This document shows positions 14,201-23,880 of a DNA stretch of 64,000 bases, in pieces. The DNA comes from JACVRU01 sp040902725 (lineage in GTDB: Bacteria; Actinomycetota; Thermoleophilia; Gaiellales; Gaiellaceae): positions 89,934 through 153,933 of the forward strand of contig JBBDWU010000024.1 of NCBI GenBank assembly GCA_040902725.1. Direction: 5' to 3'. The position numbers and the translations under genes are program-made. Below the pieces are notes generated by a model that was not told where the DNA came from, ran no database searches, and saw only the letters and a list, made by a program, of their open reading frames with translations. How positions within the stretch are numbered: position 1 is the stretch's first letter; each line of letters begins with the position of its first letter.

Positions 14201-17200
14201 CTCTTGCGGCCGCTGACGGCGACGCGCGTCGCGAAGCGGCTGAGCGCGATGCCCTCCATCACTCGTTCGGCTGGCGTCGTCGATCCGTATTCCTGGCGCC
14301 GGATCGCATCCTCGTCCGGGAACCAGCCGGGCTCGCCCATCCGCGGCGCGATCTCGCGGAACTTCGCGCGGACACGCTCCCGGTAGGGCTCCGGGACGGC
14401 GTCGAGGGTGAAGTCGGCGAAGATCGTCTCGAGGTCGTCCTCGTCGAGGCCGTAGGCGCGCGCGACCAACGCGTCGATCTCGGCACGCAGCTCGTCCCAC
14501 TCTTCCTGGGTCAGCGGCCCGACGTCCACGCCGGTCGCGGCAGCGAACTCGGCGAAGCGGTCGTCTGGGCAGGAGAGCCGGGCGGCGGCGCGCACGATCC
14601 GCTCGTGGGCGCGGTCGTCCAGCTTCGGGACGAGCAGGCCCTCGAGGATGAAGAAGTTGAGGTTTCTTTCGACGAAGCGGCGGGCCTGCCAGTCGAACGG
14701 GAGGCTGTTCATCACTCCGAGGCAGCAGGCGCGGTCGGGGGCGTCGCCCTTGACGAAGGTGAGGTATGGGGCCTTGTTGGTCAGGAATGTCCGGGGCGGG
14801 ACGAGCACCGCGATCACGGTACGGAAGTTGAGCCGGTTCGTGACGTCACGGAACGCGACGCGCGCGTTCCCGACCTCCCGGTCCGCGGCCGCTGCGCGCT
14901 CTTCCGCGGAATGTTGCTCAGCGAGGAGCGACCCCTTGCCCGGGTTTGGCTTGTGCGCCTTCTTCATCACGTCTGCGGTTGGTGGGCAAAGTCGTGCCTC
15001 GGTGCCGTGCGGGTCGTACTGGTCGAAGCTCGCGCCCTTCCAGAGCGGCCAGCCGCTCGTCGCGTTCTTCCACAGCTCCTTGTCGAGCGACTCGTCCAGC
15101 TCGCGGACCGGCACCGAGCGCCAGCGACCGCCGCCGAACGCGAACGGCGTTCCACCTTGGCGAATCTTGCCGAGCGTGTCCGCGTCGGCTTGCGAGGGCA
15201 GAAGCGGCACCTCAAGGTTTCCGCCGAGCGCTGCACGGCGGAGCAGGATCCCGGCGGACGCTACTTGCGCCGCGAATGCTTCAGCCGAGTCGGCGACACC
15301 TGCGACCTCGAACGGGCGCGTTGCGGAGGGAGGCTCGTTTGCGGTAACGACCAGCACGCTCGCGTATTGCGCATGAGTATCGAACATCCAGCGGCCTGCG
15401 TTCACTAGAAAGTCGATTCGCTCGACGCTGGTCGCGCCGAACAGCCACTCGCGGAAATCAGTTGATCCCTTGCCGAGGAAGGCTGTCCGCGGCAGCACGA
15501 CCGCGAGTGTCCCGCCCGCGCGGAGGATGCCTCGGTAGCGCTGGCAGAAGAACTTGTAGAGGTCGGGATCGCCGGCGCCGCTCGTGTAGCTCGGCTCGCG
15601 TGCGAAGTACATCCGCATCGCCGCGGCCTCCTCCAGCTCCTGCCTCAGACGCGCTGCCAGCTCCGGTCGGTCGTCCCTGAGCCCCGCCAGCTCCTTGGCG
15701 CGCTCGTCAGCGGCGAGCCCGCGGAGACCGGGCTTGTAGCGAGCGTAGAACGCCAGCTCCTCGACCGTCACCTCTTCCCAGGGCGGGTTGCCGACGACGG
15801 CGTCGAAGCCGCCTGCGTCGCGGAACGCCTGCGGGAACTCGAGCGGCCAGTGGAAGCCGGGCTGGCCCGTCCAGATGTCGAGCTGCCCTCGCGCTTCCGC
15901 GGTCGCGGCCTGGATGCGCTCCTCGAGGCGCTTGCTCGCCTCGACCTCGTCGGGCGTGCGGTCCTGAACGTCGAGGAGCTGGCGCTCGAGCGCGGCGCTC
16001 TGGTTCAGCGTCTCGCGGAGCAGGTCGCCGGCGAGGTCCTCGACGGCGGCGAGATCGGCGACGCCGACGAGCGAGTTGCCGACGCGGATGTTGTGGTCGA
16101 GGTACGCGAGCGAAAGCCCTGGCACGAACGAGGCGAGCCAAAGCGAGATCTTCGCGATCTCCGCGCCCATCGGCGACAGGTCGACGCCATGGACGCAGTG
16201 CTTGAGCAGGAGCCGGCGCAGGAGCGCAACGTCCTCGATCCCAACGGCGTAGGTCCCGCCCGCGCCCGCTTTGAGGTCCTCGAGCTGTTTCCGGAGGGCG
16301 GGCAGCGGGCGGCGGGCGAGGAAGCGGGCGGTCGCGTCGGCGAGCTCATCGACGACGGCGACGAGAAAATGGGCGCTACCGCAGGCCGGATCAAGCACGC
16401 GGAACTCGAGCAGGCGCGCTGCCGCCGCCGCAGGATCGCTCTCGGCGAGACGCTCCACCTCCGCCAAGTGCCGCTCGAAGGCGGGCGCGACGCCCCGCCG
16501 CACGAGATGGCGCACGAGCGGCTCCGGCGTGTAGTAGACGCCGCCGCCCTTGCGGCCCCCCTCGTCCGTGAGCCAGAGCAGCTCGCCCTCCTCGACCTCC
16601 GCCTCATCCGGCTCGACGGCCACGTAGCGGTCGTGGCCCGCGTCGTAGCTGTAGGGACGGTCGGCGACGGAGAGCCGAAGCGAGAGCAGCCCTTCGTAGA
16701 TGTTCCCGAGGTGACCGATCTCGAGCCCGGAGAAGTCGTAGCCGTGGTCGCTCTCCGGATCAATCCCGAGCGCGGTCAGCGCCGGCGCGAGCGCCTCGTT
16801 GCGCAGCGATGCGCGCTCGAGGATCTCGGCGCCCTCGAAGCCATCCGCCGCGAAGAGAGCGCCGTTGTAGGCGGGCACGAGCCAGGTCTCCTCGCCGTCG
16901 CGGAGCGCAGCGACCAGCACCTTGATCCGGTCCCAGAGGATGGTCGAGCGGCCGGAGACGCCCGCGGCGGCGTCGCGGACGATCTGGGTGAAGGAGTGCG
17001 GTCGATACGCCTCGTTGTCGACCGGGAGATGGCGCGCGCTCTCGGCGTAGAGAAGGAAGAGCGCCCGGAAGACGAACGTCATCGCGGCAGCCTCGAGTTC
17101 CAGTCGAGCCTCGTCGTCCTCGAGGTCCACGCCCTCGCGTTCGGCCCATTCGCCGAGCTCGCGGCCGAGCGTGGGGAGGACGGACTGCCGGATCGCAGCA

Positions 17201-18105
17201 TCGATCCGCTCGCGCAGCTTCGCCCCGAAGTCGCGCGCGTCGCGCATGAGCGCCTCGAAGCCGTCCCCTGACAGGTACTCGGGCGCGAGCAGGCCGAGCA
17301 GCGGGCGGTCATCGCCCGTCAGCGACTCGGCATCCAGCTCGAGATAGCGCGCAACCGCCGAGCCCGAGGACGGCTTCGCCTCGAAAAGCCGGAGCCGTCC
17401 ACGCGAGGCGAGGAAGCCGTAGGGAACGCCCTGCTCCAGGCAGTCCTCGATTAGGACGCCCTCGGGCGGCCGGCCCTCCGCGTCGAGCTTCGCGAAGGCG
17501 GCGTCTGCGAGCGGGCGCACGAGCGCGGTGGCTTTCCCGTCGGCGCGGAGGACGTAGTTGCGTCCCTTGAGCTGCTCGACGTCGTAGCCGAGCCGCTCGA
17601 AGAGCGCGCGCCACTCGCTGGGGAGGTCCTGCGCCAGCTCCTCCAGCCGGGCCCAGCGAGGACCCTCGCGGAGCCGTGTCGTGAAAAGGTGCTGCGTTCC
17701 GAGACCCCTGACCTGGAGCCCGGAGACGCCGGCGCGGTCGAGCCGCTCCAGCTCCTCGGCGAGTTCGCGCACGGCGTGGAGCTTTCCGAGGCTCGGCAGC
17801 CGTTCGAGCACGCGCAGGAGCTCGTCCGCCCCGACGAGGCGGATCGGGCCGTCGTGGCCGATAGGCCCGAGCGCGCGCACGACGCGCTCCTGGCCGGGCT
17901 CATCGGTGATGAGGAGCAGCGGCGTAGGCCCGCCGCCGAAGCGGGTGCGCCAGAGCTTTCGCAGCTCTTGCTCGCCTGGTTGGTCGGCGCGCGCGATCTC
18001 GACACCGCCGACGAGCCGGCTTTCGACGATGCCGTCCCCTTCGACCGGAACCGCCTTCGCGCCCGGGACGCCCGCAACCGCGGCCAGGAGTTCCTGCGCC
18101 GTCAA
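14197..18105 (-). CDS. Large N6-adenine DNA methyltransferase (Eco57I/type IIG-like)
   Basis: 1,302 residues from TTG 18105, which has GGAGG 9 nt upstream; an in-frame ATG at 18189 would add 28 Arg-rich residues. The central methylase has SAM motif I VLDPACGSAHFL (about 570) and catalytic motif IV GNPPWEEV (about 771). GGGVYYTPEPLVRHLVRR before motif I is typical of Eco57I, PglX and DrmMI-like enzymes. The long C-terminal part (VFKGD-like and NFFILEGLLVPKLDD segments) resembles target-recognition domains. I see no convincing PD-(D/E)XK motif in the N-terminus, so cleavage may be supplied by the PLD-SNF2 partner. It is first in a 4-nt-overlap operon. Confidence 0.88.
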   Translation of the reverse strand: MTAQELLAAVAGVPGAKAVPVEGDGIVESRLVGGVEIARADQPGEQELRKLWRTRFGGGPTPLLLITDEPGQERVVRALGPIGHDGPIRLVGADELLRVLERLPSLGKLHAVRELAEELERLDRAGVSGLQVRGLGTQHLFTTRLREGPRWARLEELAQDLPSEWRALFERLGYDVEQLKGRNYVLRADGKATALVRPLADAAFAKLDAEGRPPEGVLIEDCLEQGVPYGFLASRGRLRLFEAKPSSGSAVARYLELDAESLTGDDRPLLGLLAPEYLSGDGFEALMRDARDFGAKLRERIDAAIRQSVLPTLGRELGEWAEREGVDLEDDEARLELEAAAMTFVFRALFLLYAESARHLPVDNEAYRPHSFTQIVRDAAAGVSGRSTILWDRIKVLVAALRDGEETWLVPAYNGALFAADGFEGAEILERASLRNEALAPALTALGIDPESDHGYDFSGLEIGHLGNIYEGLLSLRLSVADRPYSYDAGHDRYVAVEPDEAEVEEGELLWLTDEGGRKGGGVYYTPEPLVRHLVRRGVAPAFERHLAEVERLAESDPAAAAARLLEFRVLDPACGSAHFLVAVVDELADATARFLARRPLPALRKQLEDLKAGAGGTYAVGIEDVALLRRLLLKHCVHGVDLSPMGAEIAKISLWLASFVPGLSLAYLDHNIRVGNSLVGVADLAAVEDLAGDLLRETLNQSAALERQLLDVQDRTPDEVEASKRLEERIQAATAEARGQLDIWTGQPGFHWPLEFPQAFRDAGGFDAVVGNPPWEEVTVEELAFYARYKPGLRGLAADERAKELAGLRDDRPELAARLRQELEEAAAMRMYFAREPSYTSGAGDPDLYKFFCQRYRGILRAGGTLAVVLPRTAFLGKGSTDFREWLFGATSVERIDFLVNAGRWMFDTHAQYASVLVVTANEPPSATRPFEVAGVADSAEAFAAQVASAGILLRRAALGGNLEVPLLPSQADADTLGKIRQGGTPFAFGGGRWRSVPVRELDESLDKELWKNATSGWPLWKGASFDQYDPHGTEARLCPPTADVMKKAHKPNPGKGSLLAEQHSAEERAAAADREVGNARVAFRDVTNRLNFRTVIAVLVPPRTFLTNKAPYLTFVKGDAPDRACCLGVMNSLPFDWQARRFVERNLNFFILEGLLVPKLDDRAHERIVRAAARLSCPDDRFAEFAAATGVDVGPLTQEEWDELRAEIDALVARAYGLDEDDLETIFADFTLDAVPEPYRERVRAKFREIAPRMGEPGWFPDEDAIRRQEYGSTTPAERVMEGIALSRFATRVAVSGRKS

Positions 18106-18306
18106 GGGTGCGAGCCTCCACGCGCGCGCATGCCGCGACGGTAGCGGACGGATCGGCCGCTGGCGAAGCAGGACGCCGCTTCGGACCATCGCCGCTCGCT
18201 GTAGCGCGCGGGCTCCGGTCGCGAAAGTGTCCCTGCGCCTATCGGCACGGTTCCGTCACGTTTGTGGGGCACGGCCGCCCTTCAGATCAACGATCAGGTA
18301 CCGGGG

Positions 18307-19623
18307 TTAGTCAGGAAGTTCCTCGTCCGCGAGTGCGGAGGCTTCATGTGCCGCGAGCAGGTAGAGCTCGACGTTGTCGAGCACTGCGTTGGCGCGCTTG
18401 GCGAGAACGTCATAGGGCACGACCTCGACCCGATGCAACGACTTGTTGAGTTCGAGCAGAACCCGCTTGCGGTGCTCGGGCAGAGGATCAGCCTTTCCGA
18501 TAACGATGATCAGTCGTGGATCGCGCGTGTAGGGGAGGCCGTACAACTCCTTTGCAGCATCGGCGTAGCGGGTAAGGCGATCGCGGTAGACGATCGCCTG
18601 CGCAAGGGCCTGCGCCAGCGTGGTGCTCAGTGCATATTCGTGCGGTGACGGGGCCGGGTCATCATCGGCGACGTCCGGCGCCTTGATGAGTTCGTCGTGC
18701 GGGCTCTTCAGCTCGAGTAGGTCGTGGAAGCCGTCGTAACGTTGCAGAAGGAAGTCCATCGCCCCGCTGGGGCCAGGCTTCCGTCGCCGCATCACCGCGT
18801 AGTCGAGACCGAGGAGCCACAGGTTCTTTTCGATGAACTTTTGCATCGTCGTTTCGTTCGTTGCATCGTCGTCAAGCAGGGCCTGGTAGTCGTCCATCGC
18901 CTCGCGGGCGTCCTGAATCCGCTGGGGCGTCCGCTCGGCAAGCACCTCGCTGGTGACGTAACGGCCGCTCGGATCTGCGGTCACGGCTCGAAGCAGCTCG
19001 ATGCGCTGCTCGCGGGTCGATGCTGAGCCGAAGAATTCAGAAATGAAGCCGGCGTCCTCTGCGCTGATATCGCCCAGAGCCCCCAGAGCCGTGAGAGTGT
19101 CCGCGAGGCTGGATGGAGCGCCTTCTCCCGTGCCTATGAGTTCACGTAGTTGCTCAAGGCGCTCCTCGTTGTCCGCTACCCAGGCGGTGATGTGGCCGAG
19201 GTCGACGTGTGACTCGATAAACGCCCGGAGCACACCAGGATCTGCTGACTCAGCAAGTTCTTGAAGCTCGTCGATCTCCGTGACATCAACGCCGAGATGG
19301 CCCGCGAGGTACGAGCGCGCGGCGTCTCCTGCCGTCGTTCGGTACTCCTCGATATTGACAACGAAGACCAAGAAATTCGGCGTGTGCCGGAACCCTTGCC
19401 TCAAGCCGTCGCGGAGCGTGAGTAGTAACGCCGGCGTCTTTCCCTCGGGACACTCCTCCTGGACGAACTTCGCTAGGCACTGCCCGTTCTTGAACTGCGT
19501 CCGTCTATCGGGGAAGACATGCAGCCACTCGAACTCGTGGTAGACGTCGATCCCACAGAGGCGCGTTTCGCCGCCCTTCCTATGTTTCAGCGGGACGTCC
19601 CAGTCCAGGTCAAGTGTCAACAT
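18307..19623 (-). CDS. Shedu-like DUF4263 nuclease
   Basis: 438 residues. The N-terminal ~250 residues form a helical regulatory region. The C-terminal domain begins QKFIEKNLWLLGLDY and carries AMDFLLQRYDG (D290) and DLLELKSP (E304-x-K306), the catalytic set of the DUF4263/Shedu SduA family, a PD-(D/E)XK nuclease that protects against phage. Residues after the catalytic strand (SPHEYALSTTLAQALAQAIVYRD) match the family's conserved helix. It lies 201 nt before the methylase on the same strand and may share or precede its transcript. GC content is lower than in the methylase gene, so it may have a separate origin. Confidence 0.8.
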   Translation of the reverse strand: MLTLDLDWDVPLKHRKGGETRLCGIDVYHEFEWLHVFPDRRTQFKNGQCLAKFVQEECPEGKTPALLLTLRDGLRQGFRHTPNFLVFVVNIEEYRTTAGDAARSYLAGHLGVDVTEIDELQELAESADPGVLRAFIESHVDLGHITAWVADNEERLEQLRELIGTGEGAPSSLADTLTALGALGDISAEDAGFISEFFGSASTREQRIELLRAVTADPSGRYVTSEVLAERTPQRIQDAREAMDDYQALLDDDATNETTMQKFIEKNLWLLGLDYAVMRRRKPGPSGAMDFLLQRYDGFHDLLELKSPHDELIKAPDVADDDPAPSPHEYALSTTLAQALAQAIVYRDRLTRYADAAKELYGLPYTRDPRLIIVIGKADPLPEHRKRVLLELNKSLHRVEVVPYDVLAKRANAVLDNVELYLLAAHEASALADEELPD

Positions 19624-19839
19624 GACTCAAGAATATGCGCATGCGCTGACAGCTCAAAGCTCGTCCCGGTAGGCAGAACCGATGAAAAGGGCCAACTTCG
19701 AGTCGAGACATTTGAAGGCAGTGAGAGTCAGCTTGACTCAGACCGGGCGATGTTCGAGATGCACCTGCCCCGGCTGTGGCCACGAGCTGCATCACGTCAC
19801 GCGTGAGACAAAGAGCGGGGGCGAGGCGACAATGGAGAC

Positions 19840-22800
19840 GTGCGCCTCTCTAACGGCACGCTCTCGCTCTCGCCGTCCGACCTGACGGCCTACCTCGCCT
19901 GCGAGCACCTGACGCAGCTCGAGCGGCAGGTGGCACACGGCGACCTCGCAAGGCCGGGACGGGTCGACCCGCAGGGCGACCTTATCCGGCTCAAGGGCGA
20001 CGAGCACGAGCGCGCCTACCTCGAGCGGCTCCGCGCCGAGGGGCGCGACGTCGTCGAGATCCAGCTCGGCGGCCCCGAAGGCGACTGGGACTGGGAGCGG
20101 GCCGCCCGCGAGACCGAGCAGGCGATGCGCGCCGGGCGCGAGGTGATCTACCAGGGCGCCTTCGTCGACGACCGCTGGCGCGGGCTCGCCGACTTCCTCG
20201 TCCGGCTTCCCGACGGCGGCTACGAGGCGCTCGACACGAAGCTCGCGCGCCACCCGAAGCCGTACTTCGTCCTCCAGCTCTGCTTCTACAGCGAGCAGAT
20301 CGCCCGCATCCAGGGGCGCGAGCCGGAGCGGATGCACGTCATCCTCGGCACCGGCGAGACCGCCTCCTTCCGGCCGCAGGACTTCGGCGCCTACTACCGG
20401 CGCGTCCGGGCCCGCTTCCTCGACGCGGTCGCCGAGCCGCGCGCGACCGAGCCGTACCCGTGCGATCACTGCTCGATCTGCGACTTCCGCGAGCTCTGCG
20501 AGGCGTGGTGGGACGAGCGCGACCACCTCGTCCGGGTGGCGGGCATCCGCCGCGACCAGATCGTCCGGCTGGGCGCCGCGGGCATCGACACGCTGGCGGC
20601 GCTCGGCGACGCCGCGCCCGAGACCGAGGTCATGCGCATGGCGGCCACGACCTTCGAGAAGCTCCGCGACCAGGCGGCCCTCCAGCTCGGGCACCGCCGC
20701 ACGGGCGTCCACCGCGCCAGGCCGCTCGAGCCGGAGCCGGAGCGCGGCCTCGCGCTGCTGCCGAAACCCTCGCCGGGCGACCTCTTCTTCGACATCGAGG
20801 GCGATCCGTTCTTCGAGCCGGGCCGCGGGCTCGAGTACCTGTTCGGGATGCTCCGGCTGGAGGAGGGCGAGCCGCGCTTCCGCGCCTTCTGGGCGCACGA
20901 CCACGAGCAGGAGCGACGGGCGTTCGAGGAGCTCGTCGACTTCATCCACGCCCGCCTCGAGCAGGACCCCGGCCTGCACGTCTACCACTACGCACCCTAC
21001 GAGCCCACGGTGCTCAAGCGCCTGATGGGCGCGTACGGCAGCCGCGAGGAGGCGGTCGACGACCTGCTGCGGCGGGAGGTGCTCGTCGATCTCTACGCGG
21101 TCGTGCGACAGGGGCTGCGCATCTCGCACCCGCGCTACTCGCTCAAGAACGTCGAGCAGTTCTACATTGAGCGCGAGGCCGAGCTCCGCGCCGGCGACGA
21201 CTCCATCCTCCTCTACGAGCGCTGGCGCGAGGAGCGCGACGACGCGATCCTGCGCGGGATCGAGGAGTACAACGAGGAGGACTGCCGCTCGACCTACCTC
21301 CTGCGCCAGTGGCTGCTCGAGCGCAAGGCCGAGGCGGAGGCGGAGTGGGGGACGGCGATCGAGTGGCGCGAGCCGCCCGAGGCGCGCGAGCCGGCCGAGG
21401 AGGAGCTGGAGGCGAAGGAGGAGCGCGAGCGGCTCCGCGCCGAGCTGCTCGACCGCGGCGACGACGCCCTGCGGTTCGCCGGTCACCTGCTGGAGTACCA
21501 CCGCCGCGAGGCGAAGCCCGTCTGGTGGGCCTTCTTCGACCGGCTGGAGCAGACCTCGGAGGAGCTGGTCGAGGACGCCGAGGCGATCGGCGGGCTCGAG
21601 CTCGAGGGGGAGGTCGCCGAGCGGACCTACGGGTTCCGCTTCCCGCTCCAGCAGCACAAGCTCGACCCCGGCGACGGCGTGATCGACCCCGTCACGGGCC
21701 AGGGGACGGGCACGATCCGCGAGCTCGACGACGTCGCCGGCACGCTGACGCTCTACCGGGGCGCGAAGGTGGCCGAACGGCCGCTCCCGCGGGCCCTAAT
21801 CCCCGGCGGCCCCTTCGACACGCGCACCCAGCGCAACGCGCTCGTCCGCCTGGCTCGCTCGCTCGTCGCCGGCGACCGCCGCTACCCGGCGCTCGAGGAC
21901 GTCCTCCGGCGGGTGCCGCCGCTCGGAGGCGAGCGCGTCCAGGTCCCGACNNNNNNNNNNTCGACGAGGCCAAGCGGCTCGTCGAGCGCGTCGAGGGGCG
22001 CCACCTCTTCGTCCAGGGGCCGCCCGGCTCGGGCAAGACGTACAGCGGCGCCCGGCTGATCGTCCACCTGCTCGACCAGGGCAAGCGGGTCGGCGTCTCG
22101 GCGACGAGCCACAAGGCGATCCACAACCTCCTGCGCGAGGTCGAGCGGGCGGCGCGCGCGGAGGGCGTCGCCTTCCGCGGCCTGAAGCGGGGCGAGGAGG
22201 GCGGCGAGTCGCACTACGAGGGTCCGTTCATCGCGACGGCCAAGGACGGCTTCACCGATCCGGAGGTCGGGCTGATCGCGGGGACGGCGTGGCTGCACGC
22301 GCGCCCCGAGCTCGACCAGACGCTCGACTACCTGTTCATCGACGAGGCCGGCCAGGTCTCGCTTGCGGACGCGCTGGCGATGGGAACGGCCGCCCGGACG
22401 CTGGTGCTGCTCGGCGACCCGCTCCAGCTCGCGCAGGTCGTCCAGGGCACGCACCCGGAGGGGTCGGGGGTCTCCGTGCTCGAGCACCTGCTCGGCGACG
22501 CGCAGACGATCCCGGAGGAGCGCGGGCTCTTCCTCGAGCACACCTACCGCATGCATCCCGACGTCTGCCGGTTCGTCTCCGACGCCTTCTACGAGTCGCG
22601 GCTCGCCTCGGCGGACGGCTGCGAGCGGCAGGGCACGGCGTTCGGGACGGGGCTCCGCTTCCTGCCGGTCGAGCACGTCGGCAACCGGCGTTCTTCGCCG
22701 GAGGAGGCGGAGGCGATCCTCGCGGAGGTGCGGCGGCTGCTCGGCGGCGAGTGGACGGACGCCGGCGGCGTTACGCGGCCGCTGCGGCTCCAGGACGTGA

Positions 22801-23120
22801 TGGTGGTGGCGCCCTACAACGAGCAGGTCGGGCTGCTCCGGGAGGTATTGCCGGAGGGGTTGCCGGTGGGGACGGTGGACAAGTTCCAGGGGCAGGAGGC
22901 CGCCGTCGTCTTCTTCTCGATGGCGACGTCGACCGGGGACGACGTGCCGCGGAACCTCGACTTCCTCTTCTCGCGGCACCGGCTGAACGTGGCCGTGTCG
23001 CGCGCGAAGTGCCTCGCCTATGTCGTGGCCAGCCCGCGCCTGCTCGAGGTGGCGTGCAACTCGATCGAGCAGATGCGGATGGCGAACGCCCTTTGCCTCT
23101 TCGCCGAGCAGGCGCGATGA
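19840..23120 (+). CDS. TM0106-type RecB-like nuclease / UPF1-like helicase, interrupted by assembly gap
   Basis: One gene read in two frames on either side of the N run at 21951-21960. The first part (from GTG 19840) has a RecB-like nuclease region (YEALDTKLARH, about 130), a cysteine cluster CDHCSICDFRELC (possible Fe-S or zinc site) and an RNase-H-like exonuclease strand FFDIEGDPF (about 315). The second part has Walker A GPPGSGKT, Walker B FIDEAGQ, GDPLQLAQV, TYRMHP, DKFQGQEA and VAVSRAKC, an SF1 Dna2/NAM7/UPF1-like helicase. The product would be about 1,090 residues. The frame change is explained if the true gap length is 2 modulo 3. A DNA repair or defence role is inferred. Confidence 0.88.
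21951..21960. other. Assembly gap (10 N)
   Basis: Ten unresolved bases lie between the nuclease and helicase parts of one gene. Ten N is a conventional placeholder, so the true length is not known. Keeping the two halves in one frame needs a gap of 2 modulo 3 bases. Confidence 0.97.
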
Positions 23121-23230
23121 CGATCGCCGTCTCCGTGATCGCGTTCGTCGCGCGGTTGCGGGACTGGTGGGGTAGGGACGCGTAGCTGTTCAGTCGAGCC
23201 TGATCACGCCACCGAGGCCGCGGGAAACCG

Positions 23231-23387
23231 TCAGCACTCATTCGCCCGTACGAGGGCGGCGAGTCGCTCGCGCCCCAAGGAAAGCACAGCCGAGCGCTCC
23301 CGATCGGGGCCGGTGCGCGGGTCGTAGCGGCCGCTGAGCCGAACGCGGGAAGCGGATGCGCCCCGCGGCCAGGTCGGCCTCGGTCAC
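23231..23387 (-). pseudogene. Wrecked small gene (GRIRFP ... GPDRERS-type protein)
   Basis: The reverse strand starts with VTEADLAAGRIRFP in one frame. In a second frame it continues VRLSGRYDPRTGPDRERS, then AVLSLGRERLAALVRAN to a TGA at 23231. Together these match the beginning and end of a small actinobacterial protein family that I recognise by pattern (GRIR-P at the start, YDPR-GPD-ERS-x-L at the end) but cannot name. The middle ~15-20 codons are missing and the frame is broken. It lies immediately downstream of the UPF0175 antitoxin. It may once have been that antitoxin's partner, which is inference only. Confidence 0.5.
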
Positions 23388-23400
23388 GCGCTGGCCGCGC

Positions 23401-23727
23401 TCAGCGTCGGCCCGGTCGGTCTTCGCCCTGCCGTGCAGCGAGGCGCCGCTCGACTTCGGCCGCGTCAAGTGGATAGGCGAGCCCGGCGGCGCGCACGGCG
23501 TCGAGGAGCTCCCACTGCGTGAGCCCGGCCTCTTCGGCGGCTCGACCAAGCGAGACCTCGCTGCGACGGTAGCCGGCGATTGCGCGTTCGAGCTCCCATT
23601 GTCTGATCGAACCTTCGAGGAGCCGGCGGATCACCGTCGCGAGGTCGAGCGAGTCCTCGCGTGCGATCCGCTCGAGCGCGCTCACGAGCTCGGCGTCGGC
23701 GCTGATAGTGATCTGCTGGGTCTTCAT
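23401..23727 (-). CDS. UPF0175-family antitoxin-like protein, apparently orphan
   Basis: 108 residues from ATG 23727. The N-terminal half (QQITISADAELVSALERIAR ... ATVIRRLLEGSIRQW) is ribbon-helix-helix-like. The C-terminal half (EVSLGRAAEEAGLTQWELLD ... GLAYPLDA) is the UPF0175 signature helix. UPF0175 proteins normally precede a DUF3368 PIN toxin, but the downstream sequence here is only a broken unrelated gene fragment. It may be an orphan antitoxin. Confidence 0.7.
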   Translation of the reverse strand: MKTQQITISADAELVSALERIAREDSLDLATVIRRLLEGSIRQWELERAIAGYRRSEVSLGRAAEEAGLTQWELLDAVRAAGLAYPLDAAEVERRLAARQGEDRPGRR

Positions 23728-23880
23728 CCGTAGCTGCTCGTTAGAGTCGACGGCCGGCCTTTGTGCCGGCTCGTCCTGGCTGGTGTCCGCGAGCTCTACT
23801 GCGTGCGGGTGCGGCGGAGCTTGGCGAGCTGCTCGGAGGTCAGGTCTCTGCTCACCGGTCGAGAGCGTACCCTTGAAGCC

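Noticed and set aside
18106..18189. An earlier ATG (18189) for the large methylase
   Set aside because: It would add 28 Arg-rich residues; the TTG at 18105 has a GGAGG in good position and was preferred, though not proven.
10491..19623. Canonical DISARM or BREX locus
   Set aside because: DrmA, DrmB (DUF1998), BrxC, BrxL and PglZ homologues are absent in the window, so only the resemblance of individual proteins is reported.
23117..23185. A 22-codon frame (MTIAVSVIAFVARLRDWWGRDA region) overlapping the helicase stop
   Set aside because: Too short and unsupported; it looks like chance coding after the helicase.
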